Shown here piece after piece: positions 9,022-18,365 of a stretch of DNA of 64,000 nt. The stretch spans positions 1 through 64,000 of the forward strand of contig NZ_STGI01000003.1 in NCBI RefSeq assembly GCF_004804275.1. Direction: 5' to 3'. Every line of letters begins with the position of its first letter. The stretch's first letter is position 1. The translations under genes were made by a program, and so were the position numbers. The notes below the pieces were generated by a model. That model saw only the letters and a list, made by a program, of their open reading frames with translations. It did no database searches and was not told where the DNA came from. The DNA comes from Herbaspirillum sp. ST 5-3. Lineage in GTDB: Bacteria; Pseudomonadota; Gammaproteobacteria; Burkholderiales; Burkholderiaceae_D.

Positions 9022-10266
9022 TCAGCTCGTTTGCCAGAGCAAGACCAGCCACATTGCGGCAATTGTTACGAACAGTCCTGGCGCAAGTCTTGCCGCAAAG
9101 GCTTTACCGCCCGTCGCCCATGCGGTGCATATCTTTGCCGCCGCATTGACGGATATGGCGAGCAGGAGAGGAAAAGCGATTGCTGACGCGTCTATTGCGC
9201 CGCCGGACGCGAGCGACAGCAAGGATGCGACCGGCGCCTGCAGATCAACGGTTGCGGCCAGAGCGACGCCAACCTCGGTTGCGATGCGGCCGAAATGTTC
9301 CGTCGCCAAGGTGATCGCGCCTGTCAGCGTGGTCAGTAATACAGCGAATCCAGTCGCATGCCCGATGCTGAAAACCTGCGTTGGCGGCGCATCTTCGGCA
9401 TGTCCGCTGCCTTGGCGGTACACGCTGAGCAAGGCGACGGCCAATCCGGCACTGATCCCGGCCGCAAAAAGCGGCCACAGCGTCTGCAATGCGCCGGGAT
9501 TGATTGCCGCAGCCACCGAAAGCAGGAGCGTCATTGACGACACATTGGAAAACAAGGCGCCCGACACGCAGGCTGCCACTGCATCCGGCTCCTTCCGGGC
9601 TCGCGCACCCATGGCGGCAATCGTCGACGTGCTGGAGACCAGTCCGGATGCCAGGCCGGCAAGCGCAAGCCCGAGCTTTCGGCCGGCCGCGCGCTGGGCG
9701 ATATGCCCGGCCGCCTGCAGGGCCATGAGCAGCACGATCAGTCGCCACAGATGGTGCGGATTGGCGTTGGCGAGCAGTGGCATCGGACGATTGGGCACCA
9801 GCGGAAAGATCACCAGCGCGGCACCGGCGAGGATGAGGCCGTCGCTCAGTTCCTCCGCTGTCAGTACCTCCGTGGCGAAGCGGTGCAAACGCGTTTTGCT
9901 GGCAAGTAGCCCCGCAACGACAACGAAGGCACCCGAGGCAAGTTGCGCATGTTCGACAGCGCCGGCACCGAGGAGATAGGTAACGAACAGCGCCAGTTCC
10001 GTGGTAATCCCGGGGGCGTCGGAGCGCTCTCTCCAATAGCCGATGGCAATGAGCACCGCAACCATGGCGGCGCCGACGGCGACGAGCCAGGGATCGCCGA
10101 ATGCGCGTGCCACTGCTCCCGCCACGCCGGCCAGCGCGAACGTGCGCACCCCGGCGAGCGAACGGTGAGGCCCGGTACCTTTATGTCTTTCACGATCGAG
10201 TCCGACCAGAAGTCCGCCGCTGATGGCGACGGAAAAGGCGATCAGCAACGAATTCTGGCCGTTCAT
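9022..10266 (-). CDS. MgtC/SapB-DUF4010 family membrane protein
   Basis: About 414 residues. The N-terminus carries the MgtC/SapB signature (GGLLVGLDRERH and RTFALAGVAGAVA) with about four spans. The rest (about 180-414) is the polytopic DUF4010 domain with LASGLVSSTSTIAAMGARA. Full-length proteins of this type are widespread and their transport role is unproven. I chose the ATG at 10266; the frame also extends to a TTG at 10314, but that start lies inside a strong leader hairpin. Confidence 0.8.
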   Translation of the reverse strand: MNGQNSLLIAFSVAISGGLLVGLDRERHKGTGPHRSLAGVRTFALAGVAGAVARAFGDPWLVAVGAAMVAVLIAIGYWRERSDAPGITTELALFVTYLLGAGAVEHAQLASGAFVVVAGLLASKTRLHRFATEVLTAEELSDGLILAGAALVIFPLVPNRPMPLLANANPHHLWRLIVLLMALQAAGHIAQRAAGRKLGLALAGLASGLVSSTSTIAAMGARARKEPDAVAACVSGALFSNVSSMTLLLSVAAAINPGALQTLWPLFAAGISAGLAVALLSVYRQGSGHAEDAPPTQVFSIGHATGFAVLLTTLTGAITLATEHFGRIATEVGVALAATVDLQAPVASLLSLASGGAIDASAIAFPLLLAISVNAAAKICTAWATGGKAFAARLAPGLFVTIAAMWLVLLWQTS

Positions 10267-10304
10267 ATGCACCTGATGGGATTGGGCATCGTCCGGTCTG
10301 TAAG

Positions 10305-10333
10305 GCGGCTGCAACGACTGTTGTTGCAGCCGC
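10305..10333. promoter_or_regulatory. 11-bp perfect stem-loop in the leader of the MgtC-like gene
   Basis: GCGGCTGCAAC (10305-10315) pairs perfectly with GTTGCAGCCGC (10323-10333) across a 7-base loop. It lies 39-67 bases upstream of the ATG at 10266 and has no T-run, so it is more likely a leader structure or protein site than a terminator. Confidence 0.45.
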
Positions 10334-10421
10334 TGCGTATTTCATGCGGCTGGGGCGCTCGATTCAGCACGCCATGATGAATAAAGTTACCGGATCGTAC
10401 TGACGGTTATCAAAAAATTGT

Positions 10422-10435
10422 TTGACCTGGGTCAT
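10422..10435. promoter_or_regulatory. FNR/Anr-like box
   Basis: TTGACCTGGGTCAT fits the relaxed dyad TTGAY-N4-RTCAA apart from the last base. It lies between the divergent MgtC-like gene (10266, minus) and the small membrane protein (10595, plus). I see no well-spaced -10 box on either side. The rest of 10334-10594 holds nothing else I can name. Confidence 0.35.
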
Positions 10436-10594
10436 TTTTTTAAAAATACATCAGCGTCACCATGAATCATTCCGACCGCGCGGCAGTTGGCGGATAGTCA
10501 CCGGCAGATGGCGGGGCAAAGAAGAATCGGAAGTGCGTTCCTTGTCAGGCATTGCAGATTCGAAGCCGCTTAAACAGATGAGATTGGAGACGCC

Positions 10595-10840
10595 ATGATG
10601 CGAAAATCGAGTACGGCGAGCCGGCCGGATTTTTCTATGCGGCTGGGGTACTGCATGCTCGCCATCGTCGCACTGGTCGGTGCGGCGCTTTATTGGCGCG
10701 GATTCGATCTTTGGACGATCATCCTGATCTGTATTGCCTTGATTTGCCCCGTCGTGATGCTGTGGGGGCTGGCATTGCTGCGCAAAGATAAATCACAACA
10801 AGTCGACGATGCCGAGAAATCAGAACGCACTCGCTATTGA
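10595..10840 (+). CDS. small two-span membrane protein, unknown
   Basis: An 81-residue protein with two hydrophobic helices (LGYCMLAIVALVGAALYW and a second ending VVMLWGLALL) and a charged tail (RKDKSQQVDDAEKSERTRY). A GGAG site precedes the paired ATGs. It ends 10 bases before the likely start of the diguanylate cyclase, so the two probably share a transcript. I recognise no named family. Its size and topology fit a small membrane regulator or stress protein. Confidence 0.6.
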   Translation: MMRKSSTASRPDFSMRLGYCMLAIVALVGAALYWRGFDLWTIILICIALICPVVMLWGLALLRKDKSQQVDDAEKSERTRY

Positions 10841-10850
10841 GCCGGACCAG

Positions 10851-12125
10851 ATGACCGAGACTGGCGGCGAAGAACGCGCTGCCCGGGGATGGTACGTCTG
10901 CGCTTCGGGTGGAAGCGGGAAAAGCAGTCCGCAAATGGTCGCCGCAGCGCCGCGCTACTTTCATTCTCCGCTCCGGATTCTCTTCATTCTCGGCATTGCG
11001 GTGTTCGTCTTGCACTATGCAACGATGCGAGTGTTGCAGCGGCTTTCGTTTGATGGGAGCACCGCTGTGTTGATCGATTCGGCTGTTCTGGTGCTGGTTC
11101 TGACGCCGGTATTTCATTGGTTTATGTTCCGCCCTTTACTTCATCACATCCAGGCCGTTCGGAAGACGAATGTCGAGCTGCATGAAAGCATTACCCGTTC
11201 GGAGAAAATCGTCGCCACCGCGTTTGACGCGATCATCGTGATTGATGAACTCGGAATGATCCAGGACTTCAATCCTGCGGCGGTGAAGATGTTTGGCGTG
11301 GCAGCCTCGGAAATCATCGGTCAGAGCGTGAACCGTCTGATGCCGGAGCCGATTCGCCGCGCGCATGACGGCTACATCGCGGCTTATCTGGACCGGGGAA
11401 CGCCACGCATTATCGGGAAAGGACGAGAAGTGGAAGGGCTGCGGAGTAACGGCGAGACCTTTCCAATGGAACTGGCTGTCACGGAAATGCGGGTACACGG
11501 CAGACGCATCTTTGTCGGCACGATACGCGATATCACGCGGCGCAAGCGCGACGAGGCTGCGCTCAGGAGCGCCAACGAAGAACTGGAACGCAAGGTCATG
11601 GCGCGGACTGCGGAACTGGCGAATGCCAATGATGAACTGCAGAAGCTGGCAACAACCGATGCGCTGACCAAAGTCACGAACCGTCGCCAGTTTGATGCAG
11701 AACTCCAGAGAGAGCTTGAACGCGCACGGCGTTACGGGGTGCCGTTTTCCCTGATCCTGTTTGACGTTGATCATTTCAAACGGGTGAATGACCAATTTGG
11801 TCATTTGAGCGGCGACAGGGTCCTGGAAGACATGGCGCAACTGGTTTCCAGCGAAACCAGAGTAAATGACATCTTCGCGCGCTGGGGCGGCGAGGAATTC
11901 GTGCTGCTGGTGCATGGCGTCGATAGCGACGGCGCGCTGCAGATTGCCGAAAAGCTGCGCGCCCTGGTCGCCTCGCACGCGTTCCCTCATGGCCATTCAG
12001 TGACCTGCAGTTTCGGTGTGACGGCCTATGCGGAAGGCGACGACAGCGTGAGCATTATGCAGTGCGTCGATAAAGCCTTATATCGGGCGAAGGAGCAGGG
12101 GCGTAACCGCACCGAGCTGGCATGA
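10851..12125 (+). CDS. membrane PAS-GGDEF diguanylate cyclase
   Basis: About 424 residues. Two membrane spans lie near the N-terminus (LRILFILGIAVFVLHYA, then LIDSAVLVLVLTPVFHWFMF). A PAS domain follows (about 110-230, IVATAFDAIIVIDELGMIQ), then a coiled linker and a GGDEF domain. The active site GGEEF (346-350) is intact and an RxxD inhibitory site (RVND, 337-340) sits five residues before it. The protein should therefore make cyclic di-GMP and be feedback-inhibited. The start is uncertain: the frame is open further upstream, and I prefer the ATG at 10851 because it follows the preceding gene. Confidence 0.85.
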   Translation: MTETGGEERAARGWYVCASGGSGKSSPQMVAAAPRYFHSPLRILFILGIAVFVLHYATMRVLQRLSFDGSTAVLIDSAVLVLVLTPVFHWFMFRPLLHHIQAVRKTNVELHESITRSEKIVATAFDAIIVIDELGMIQDFNPAAVKMFGVAASEIIGQSVNRLMPEPIRRAHDGYIAAYLDRGTPRIIGKGREVEGLRSNGETFPMELAVTEMRVHGRRIFVGTIRDITRRKRDEAALRSANEELERKVMARTAELANANDELQKLATTDALTKVTNRRQFDAELQRELERARRYGVPFSLILFDVDHFKRVNDQFGHLSGDRVLEDMAQLVSSETRVNDIFARWGGEEFVLLVHGVDSDGALQIAEKLRALVASHAFPHGHSVTCSFGVTAYAEGDDSVSIMQCVDKALYRAKEQGRNRTELA

Positions 12126-12129
12126 ATGA

Positions 12130-12169
12130 CATGCCAGCGCCGCCATCCCGGAAGGGAGATGATGGCATG
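12130..12169 (+). terminator. imperfect hairpin after the diguanylate cyclase gene
   Basis: CATGCCA (12130-12136) pairs with TGGCATG (12163-12169), with more partial pairing inside. It starts 5 bases after the stop codon and has no T-run, so terminator function is only possible. Confidence 0.3.
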
Positions 12170-12307
12170 AAAAGCGCGACGTGACATGCGGCCAGATCAC
12201 GCGGCTGCAACGAATGAACATGCACAGGATGGCGCGGCACCGGACAGGCATCATGGCGCGCCCGGCTTGAACAAACGTGAACGAAGACAAAATCCGGAGG
12301 CAATGGC

Positions 12308-13090
12308 ATGCCTACTTGCGGCGGTACTTATCGGAGCGCGATGTTTGCCGCGCTGTTGCTGGCCGGCGCATTGCCGTTCGCGCTTGTACAGGCAGAAGAG
12401 CCGAGCGGCGGCGAGATTCTGGACAGGGTTGAAAAGCTCCTGTGGGGAAAAACCGTCCAGGGCAATTACGAAATGACGATCAAGACACCGCGCTGGCAGC
12501 GCACCTTGTCGCTGCGGGTGTGGATGGACCGCCCCGTGCGTTCATTCGTGCGCATCACGGCGCCGGCAAAGGAAGCGGGTATCGGGTCACTGCGCATCGG
12601 CAATGAAATGTGGAATTATCTGCCGGCCGTGGAACGGACCATCAAGATCCCACCTTCGATGATGCTGCAGCCCTGGATGGGTTCGGACTTCACGAACGAC
12701 GACCTGGTCAAGGAAAGCAGCGTCGTCAACGATTACACGCACAAGGTCAGTCAGGCCAGCGAGCCGCAGCCGGACGGCGCCGAAGTGCTTCGGATCGATT
12801 CCACCCCCAAGCCGGATGCCGCTGTCGTCTGGGGCAAGATCGTCTACTGGATACGCAAGAAGGATTACATCCCCATCAAGGAGGAGTTTTACAGCGAGCG
12901 CGGCGAATTGATCCGGGTGCTGAGCTTTTCCGATGTGCGGCCCATCGGCGGGCGCGTCATGCCGACGCGCTGGGAGATGCGTCCGGTCACCAAGGAAGGC
13001 AACCTGACGACCGTGGTGCTGAAGGAGGCGGTATTCGACCAGCCGGTCAAACCAGAGATTTTCACACAGCGAAACCTTCAAAAACCATGA
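12308..13090 (+). CDS. LolA-like outer-membrane lipoprotein-sorting protein
   Basis: A 260-residue protein. A signal peptide (MFAALLLAGALPFALVQA) is followed by a LolA-like domain, recognisable by GGEILDRVEKLLWGKTVQGN and KEAGIGSLRIGNEMWNYLP. The start at 12308 has GGAGG 7 bases upstream. It should be periplasmic and bind acyl or lipid groups. It is the first gene of an operon with an ABC ATPase, a permease and an outer-membrane barrel, and its stop overlaps the ATPase start (ATGA). The set resembles a trans-envelope lipid or lipoprotein route; the cargo is unknown. Confidence 0.82.
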   Translation: MPTCGGTYRSAMFAALLLAGALPFALVQAEEPSGGEILDRVEKLLWGKTVQGNYEMTIKTPRWQRTLSLRVWMDRPVRSFVRITAPAKEAGIGSLRIGNEMWNYLPAVERTIKIPPSMMLQPWMGSDFTNDDLVKESSVVNDYTHKVSQASEPQPDGAEVLRIDSTPKPDAAVVWGKIVYWIRKKDYIPIKEEFYSERGELIRVLSFSDVRPIGGRVMPTRWEMRPVTKEGNLTTVVLKEAVFDQPVKPEIFTQRNLQKP

Positions 13091-13776
13091 GTGCTGCAAA
13101 CGAGGTGATCGTCAGGATCGAGAAGGTGAGCAAGGTCTACCAGAAGGGAAGCGTTGCGGTCAATGCGCTGCAGGGAATCGACCTCGATATCCGCAAGGGC
13201 GAATTCACCGCGCTGGTTGGCCCGAGCGGCTCGGGCAAGACCACGCTGCTCAATCTGATCGGCGGCCTCGACACGCCGAGCAGCGGCAAGATATGGGTCG
13301 GCGAGCAGGAAGTCGGTACCTTGTCCAAGAGCGCTTTATCGGACCTGCGCCTGCATAAGGTCGGTTTCGTCTTCCAGGAATACAACCTTATTCCTGTGCT
13401 GTCCGCGCTGGAAAATGTCGAATATGTGATGCTGCTGCAAGGCGTGCCGGAGCAGGAGCGGCGCGCCCGTTCGCTGGCGATGCTGGCCGAACTCGGTCTG
13501 AAAGGCATGGAACATCGGCGCCCCAATGAATTGTCGGGCGGGCAGCAGCAGCGGGTGACGGTGGCGCGCGCCATCGTGTCAGAGCCTTTGATCGTGCTGC
13601 CCGATGAGCCGACCGCGAATCTGGATTCGGTCGCAGGTGCGGCCCTGCTCGACCTGATGCGTCAGCTGAACGAAACAAAAGGTATCACCTTCGTATTTTC
13701 GACGCATGATCCGATGGTCATGCAACGCGCCAAAAGAATAGTACATCTGCACGACGGGCGAATTGTGCAGCAATAG
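13087..13776 (+). CDS. ABC transporter ATP-binding protein, LolD/MacB type
   Basis: A 229-residue ATPase with Walker A GPSGSGKT (45-52), signature LSGGQ (149-153), Walker B ending in Asp173-Glu174, and switch His in FSTHD. One oddity is Pro directly before the DE pair (LIVLPDEPTANLD), where Ala is normal. It should power the permease encoded 9 bases downstream. It starts inside the stop of the LolA-like gene, so expression is coupled. Confidence 0.92.
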   Translation: MSAANEVIVRIEKVSKVYQKGSVAVNALQGIDLDIRKGEFTALVGPSGSGKTTLLNLIGGLDTPSSGKIWVGEQEVGTLSKSALSDLRLHKVGFVFQEYNLIPVLSALENVEYVMLLQGVPEQERRARSLAMLAELGLKGMEHRRPNELSGGQQQRVTVARAIVSEPLIVLPDEPTANLDSVAGAALLDLMRQLNETKGITFVFSTHDPMVMQRAKRIVHLHDGRIVQQ

Positions 13777-13785
13777 GGAGTGCCG

Positions 13786-16299
13786 ATGGCCTTCTTCAAA
13801 CTTGCCTTGCGCAACATCTTCCGCAATGCGCGCCGCTCTGCCATCACCGTGGCCGCAATCTCGATCGGCCTGGCATCGCTGATCTTTCTTTGGGCGTTCG
13901 CCGACGGCACGAACGACCAGATGGCAGAGAACTCGACGCGCTACCTGGCCGGGCACCTGCAGATCCATCGCACCGGCTATCACGAGCAGCGTACGCTCGA
14001 TCTGTTGCTGGAGCAGTCTGCGAATACGGTGCGGCAATTGCAGGCGCAACCGCATGTGGTGGCCGTGACGCAACGCCTGGAAGGCAGTGCGCTGTTAAGC
14101 CTGGGCGACAAATCACGCGGCGTCATGGTGGTTGGCGTCGATCCCGGGCAGGAAATCCGGGTGACGACGCTTGCGCAGGCGGTGCGCGCCGGCCGCTATC
14201 TGCAGCCGGGCGACGGCAATGCGATTCTTCTGGGCTCCAGTGCGGCAGCCGCGCTGAAAGCGCAGGTTGGTTCTGACGTGGTGCTGGTGACGCAAGCAGC
14301 TGACGGTTCGGTCGGCGCCGGCCGCTATCGCGTCCAGGGTATTTTTAATACCAAGATGGACATGTTGGACGGTAATTATGTGTTCTTGCCGCTTTCAACC
14401 GCGCAGGAATTGTTTGCGGCAGGTGCCGCAGTCACCGCAGTGGTGGGCCGGCTCGACACTCGTCATGCGACTGACGCCGTGGTCAGTGCCATGATGCGGC
14501 AGGCGAGCGCCGGGCAGGAAATCCTGGGCTGGGAGAAATTGCTGCCTACGGTGGTGCAGTCGACCGCGTTCCATGAAATCGTCGCCACCATCCTGGTGAT
14601 GATCCTGTTTGTGGTCGTCGCGGTGGGTATCACCAATACGGTGCTGATGTCGGTGATGGAACGTAGCCGGGAGTTCGGCGTGATCATGGCGCTCGGCACG
14701 CGGGACACGCAGGTTGTGCGCATGGTTTTTTACGAGGCGTGCATATTGGGCATCGCCGGTCTGCTGATCGGCGCGGCGGTCGGGGTGGGCATCAGCCAAT
14801 ACTTTGCCCTAAATGGGATTAACCTGGAACGCTACAGTCAGGGGCTGGAATCGATGCCCGGTTTGACCGGAGTGATTTACCCCATGCCGCGCGCCGACCG
14901 CACCGCGCTGCTTTCCCTGGTCGTGTTCGTTACCGCCTTGCTCGCGGCGTTTTATCCGGCATGGAAGACAGCGCGTTTGCGTCCGGTGGATGCCATTCGC
15001 GGCCTGCAAACGACATTGCTGGCGCCGAGATGGCTGCGCCGGGGGAAGGCGCCCGGCAGCGCCACACGCTGGCCGCTCTTCTTCAAGATCGCAGGCCGCG
15101 GCATTGTGCGCAATCCACGGCGAACCGTGCTGACGGTATCGGCAGTTGCTTTCGGTCTGGCCGCCTTCATGTTTTTGTACAGTTTTGTGGAAGGGTACTT
15201 CGCCCAGATGATCGATAATTCGACCGGCTATGTCACAGGCGACCTGCAAATTCAGCATAGGTTATTTCGGCAGGAGATGACGCCCGACTTGTCGCTGCGG
15301 CAGCCCGGTCAATTGCTGGAAACGGTGAAACGCCAGCCATCGGTTGCGGCCGTCGCGCCGCGGGTGCAAACGCAGGCGCTGATCAGTAGTGCGGCGCAGT
15401 CGCAGAACATTCTGTTGCTGGGAATTGATCCCAACAGCGAGCGCAAGGTCACGTTCATTGAACGCACGGTCAGGGAAGGCAAAGCGTTGCGTCCCGGTCA
15501 AGACCGCGACATCATGCTGGGGCGCAAGCTCGCTGGAAAACTCGGCGTTCGCCTCGGAGAAAAGGTGGTTGTCATGGCGCAGAATGCGGTCGGAGAGGTT
15601 GGATCCGCTGCATACCGTGTGAGCGCGATCTTCGAAACGGAAAGCGAGGCATTCGACAATGCCATCGGTTTCGTCAGCCTGCGCGCTGGCCAGGCGCTTC
15701 TGTCGCTGGGCGACGATATTTCCACCATTGCCGTGCGGCTGAGGGACCGTGAACAACTGACCGCTGCGGGCGCCCGGCTCCAGCAGGACCTCGCGCGGAC
15801 TCCTTACGTCGTGGTTACCTGGCGCGAGCTGCTTCCCGAGGTGTCGCAGATCATCGATTTTGTGAAGATGAATCTGAAACTGGTGATCGGCATCGTGTTC
15901 CTGGTGGTTGCCATGGGGGTGATGAACACCCTGCTGATGTCGGTGATGGAGCGTACGCACGAATTCGGCATCATGATGGCACTTGGCACCAGGCCTGCGC
16001 AAATCGTCCGCCTGGTGCTTTATGAATCGATTGCGCTCGCCGTTGTCGGCAGCTTGTTGGGCTACCTGCTGGGCGTCATGCTGGTGCAGTACCTGGCAGC
16101 GCGCGGCATCGATCTTTCCGCTTACACCAATGCGCTGCAGACCATCCCCGGAATGACAGGCGTAATCTATCCTCGCCTGCGCAGCAGTCACCTGCTGGTT
16201 CCGCTTCTGCTTTTACTCGGGGTGAGCGCACTTGCGGCGTTCTATCCAGCCTGGCGGGCCGCTCAACTCCGGCCGGTGGATGCGATTCGCCATGTTTGA
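13786..16299 (+). CDS. tandem-duplicated FtsX/MacB-type ABC permease
   Basis: About 837 residues formed of two homologous halves. Each half has an N-terminal span (RNARRSAITVAAISIGLA; RNPRRTVLTVSAVAFGLA), a periplasmic domain and a C-terminal three-span FtsX domain. The FtsX parts repeat NTVLMSVMERSREFG and NTLLMSVMERTHEFG, and both halves end FYPAW..A.LRPVDAIR. A LolCE-like heterodimer seems to be fused into one chain. A GTG at 13780 is possible, but the ATG at 13786 has better spacing to GGGAG. Confidence 0.88.
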   Translation: MAFFKLALRNIFRNARRSAITVAAISIGLASLIFLWAFADGTNDQMAENSTRYLAGHLQIHRTGYHEQRTLDLLLEQSANTVRQLQAQPHVVAVTQRLEGSALLSLGDKSRGVMVVGVDPGQEIRVTTLAQAVRAGRYLQPGDGNAILLGSSAAAALKAQVGSDVVLVTQAADGSVGAGRYRVQGIFNTKMDMLDGNYVFLPLSTAQELFAAGAAVTAVVGRLDTRHATDAVVSAMMRQASAGQEILGWEKLLPTVVQSTAFHEIVATILVMILFVVVAVGITNTVLMSVMERSREFGVIMALGTRDTQVVRMVFYEACILGIAGLLIGAAVGVGISQYFALNGINLERYSQGLESMPGLTGVIYPMPRADRTALLSLVVFVTALLAAFYPAWKTARLRPVDAIRGLQTTLLAPRWLRRGKAPGSATRWPLFFKIAGRGIVRNPRRTVLTVSAVAFGLAAFMFLYSFVEGYFAQMIDNSTGYVTGDLQIQHRLFRQEMTPDLSLRQPGQLLETVKRQPSVAAVAPRVQTQALISSAAQSQNILLLGIDPNSERKVTFIERTVREGKALRPGQDRDIMLGRKLAGKLGVRLGEKVVVMAQNAVGEVGSAAYRVSAIFETESEAFDNAIGFVSLRAGQALLSLGDDISTIAVRLRDREQLTAAGARLQQDLARTPYVVVTWRELLPEVSQIIDFVKMNLKLVIGIVFLVVAMGVMNTLLMSVMERTHEFGIMMALGTRPAQIVRLVLYESIALAVVGSLLGYLLGVMLVQYLAARGIDLSAYTNALQTIPGMTGVIYPRLRSSHLLVPLLLLLGVSALAAFYPAWRAAQLRPVDAIRHV

Positions 16300-17461
16300 A
16301 GAGCTGCGGCGCGTTTCCTTATGCGTGCTGCTGGGGGCCGCGCTGTCCGGCCGTGCATACGCGGTACAGGAGGGCGAAAGTGACGTGGCGGTCCCGCTCA
16401 AATTGAGCGGCTATTACAAGAACCTGTTGCAAAATTCGGTAACGATCGTCCCGACCGAACAAGCTTATACGCTCGACTTGAATCGGCTGCGGCTCGAACT
16501 GAAAGGGCAGATTCACCCGGCATTGAGTGTTGATGTTCAGTATGACAACGAAATACTGTTGGGAAGCTACCTGCGCTCGGCGCAATTCGGGTTGCAGAAG
16601 GATCTTCGGCCGGCACAATATTGGCAGGCGGAGAGCAACTATATCGACTCGCCGGACGTCTACGGCCGGCATCGTCTGTATCGCGCCTTCGCTACCCTTG
16701 CGGTGGACGACACCGATGTTCGCGTGGGTCGCCAGCGCATTGCATGGGGGACCGGACGCTTCTGGAGTCCGCTCGATATCCTGAATCCGATTTCACCCAT
16801 CCAGCTTGAACGTGAAGAACGGCCGGGCGCCGACGCGATACTGATCGAACACAAGCTGGGAGAGGTGTCGCGGGTCAGCGCAGTGTATGCGGCTCAGCGG
16901 CCGGGGGCGAGTGGCAGTGGCGCGCTGTATTGGCATGCAAACAGGACGGGCGTGGATTTTTCGATTGTCGCAGGCCGCTTTCGCGGCGACCGCCTGCTCG
17001 GAGCTGACTTTGCAACCCAGATCGGAAATGCAGGGCTTCGCGGCGAGCTGACTGTCACGTCTCCATCCGGCGCAAGGCATTATCGCCGCGCGCTTGTCGG
17101 CGTCGACTATGCATTTGCCAATACGCTGACGATCAGTGGCGAGATTTACTATAACGGCGCAGGGGCATCCGACCCGTCAGCGTATGATTTTGAGTCCTTG
17201 CTGGCAGGGCGGATCCAGAATGTCGGGCAGCGCTATGCGGGGGTGTTCGCGAGCTATGAAATCACGCCGCTGCTAAAGACGACGAATTATTTTGTCGCGA
17301 ATCTGCACGATGGAAGCCGCTATTTCGCGCCGGGGCTGACTTATTCGCTGCGCACGAATATTGACTGGACGATCGGCGTGCAGCGCTTTTCCGGCAGTGC
17401 GTCAAGCGAATACGGACACTTCAATAACGTCTATTACTCGCAGCTGCAGTGGTTCTTCTGA
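16292..17461 (+). CDS. outer-membrane beta-barrel protein
   Basis: A 389-residue protein with an N-terminal signal (VSLCVLLGAALSGRAYA), alternating amphipathic strands throughout and a C-terminal aromatic residue (QLQWFF), the usual marker of BAM-assembled barrels. The start overlaps the 3' end of the permease gene by 8 bases. As the last gene of the operon it may be the outer-membrane endpoint of the ABC/LolA-like system. The substrate is unknown. Its TGA stop (17459-17461) is one copy of the 3-bp target duplication of the adjacent IS element, so the insertion left the product intact. Confidence 0.75.
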   Translation: MFEELRRVSLCVLLGAALSGRAYAVQEGESDVAVPLKLSGYYKNLLQNSVTIVPTEQAYTLDLNRLRLELKGQIHPALSVDVQYDNEILLGSYLRSAQFGLQKDLRPAQYWQAESNYIDSPDVYGRHRLYRAFATLAVDDTDVRVGRQRIAWGTGRFWSPLDILNPISPIQLEREERPGADAILIEHKLGEVSRVSAVYAAQRPGASGSGALYWHANRTGVDFSIVAGRFRGDRLLGADFATQIGNAGLRGELTVTSPSGARHYRRALVGVDYAFANTLTISGEIYYNGAGASDPSAYDFESLLAGRIQNVGQRYAGVFASYEITPLLKTTNYFVANLHDGSRYFAPGLTYSLRTNIDWTIGVQRFSGSASSEYGHFNNVYYSQLQWFF

Positions 17462-18319
17462 GTGCCTGATCAGTGTCTTTTCAACAGTAGAGACAGGAAT
17501 GCCAGCACAATGAACTGCTCGCTCGTATGCAATTTGCGTTCGCAGTTCTTCCATAGTCGTCGGCACTTCTCCAGCCAAGCAAAAGAGCGCTCGACGACCC
17601 ACCGCTTCGGAAGCACGACAAATTTATGCAGCTCGTTGCGTTTGGCGACTTCCACCTCGGCTCCCAATATCTGCCACACCAAATCTTCAAACCGCTCGCC
17701 GGTATAACCGCCATCGACCAAGACATTGCGCACCTTGGACAGCTTGTCGTCGTTCAGCAGGAACATCAGCAAGGCGCCGTTGCGATCATTGACGTCGGCG
17801 GTTGTCACCGCGATCGCATGCGGCAAGCCTTGCGTGTCCACTGCAATATGCCGTTTGATCCCCGAAACCTTTTTTCCCGCGTCATACCCTTTACATTGCG
17901 CCGTATCGCTGTTCTTGACGCTTTGTGCGTCCACGATGCAAAAGCTCGTCAAGGGCTGCCGTCCGCTGTTCTCGCGTTCTTGCGCCACCTGATTTTTTTA
18001 ATGCCTGCTCCAGCAGGCTTTCCGTCCCATCCTCTTGCACTTTGGTCCAGTGATCGAAGTGGTAGCGCACCGTACTGGGCGAGGGGAAATCCCCCGGCAG
18101 TGCACGCCACGTTGCCGCATTCTTCAGCAGATACAAAATCGCGCAGAAAATGTCATACAGATCCCATTTGCTTGGCGCCGTCTTCTTCCTCGATCCTGCC
18201 AACAGTGGGCGAATTAATTCGAATTGCTCCCGGCTGATATCGCTTGGATAATGCTTCCTCGTCATCCCGTTTCCGTCTCAACACAAAACGTGTTTGACGG
18301 AAAAATACCGATCAGGTTC
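17462..18319 (-). mobile_element. IS5-family insertion sequence (IS1031/IS427-like), 858 bp
   Basis: The left end GTGCCTGATCAGTGT and the reverse complement of the right end GAACCTGATCGGTAT are imperfect inverted repeats (17 of the first 25 bases match). A TGA triplet flanks both ends (17459-17461 and 18320-18322), fitting the TNA target duplication of IS1031-type elements. The first copy is the stop codon of the barrel gene. Length and gene layout are typical for this group. Confidence 0.85.
17470..18265 (-). CDS. IS5-family transposase, two overlapping frames
   Basis: The first frame (18265 to 17891) gives the helix-turn-helix and N-terminal part (DISREQFELIRPLLAG). The second (to 17470) gives the DDE catalytic part with FCIVDAQSV, VLVDGGYTG and WVVERSFAWL. 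They meet at a run of seven A on the minus strand (17992-17998). Joining them needs a +1 (or -2) change of frame, so productive transposase would come from slippage on the A-run, as in related elements, or the copy has lost or gained a base. Which of these is true cannot be told from sequence alone. Confidence 0.8.
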
Positions 18320-18365
18320 TGAGTTCGATCCCATGGCGGCTTGCCATGGGATCGAATGCGCTAGT

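Noticed and set aside
9245-10036. 263-codon ORF opposite frame within the MgtC-like gene
   Set aside because: High Arg/Cys content typical of shadow frames in high-GC coding DNA.
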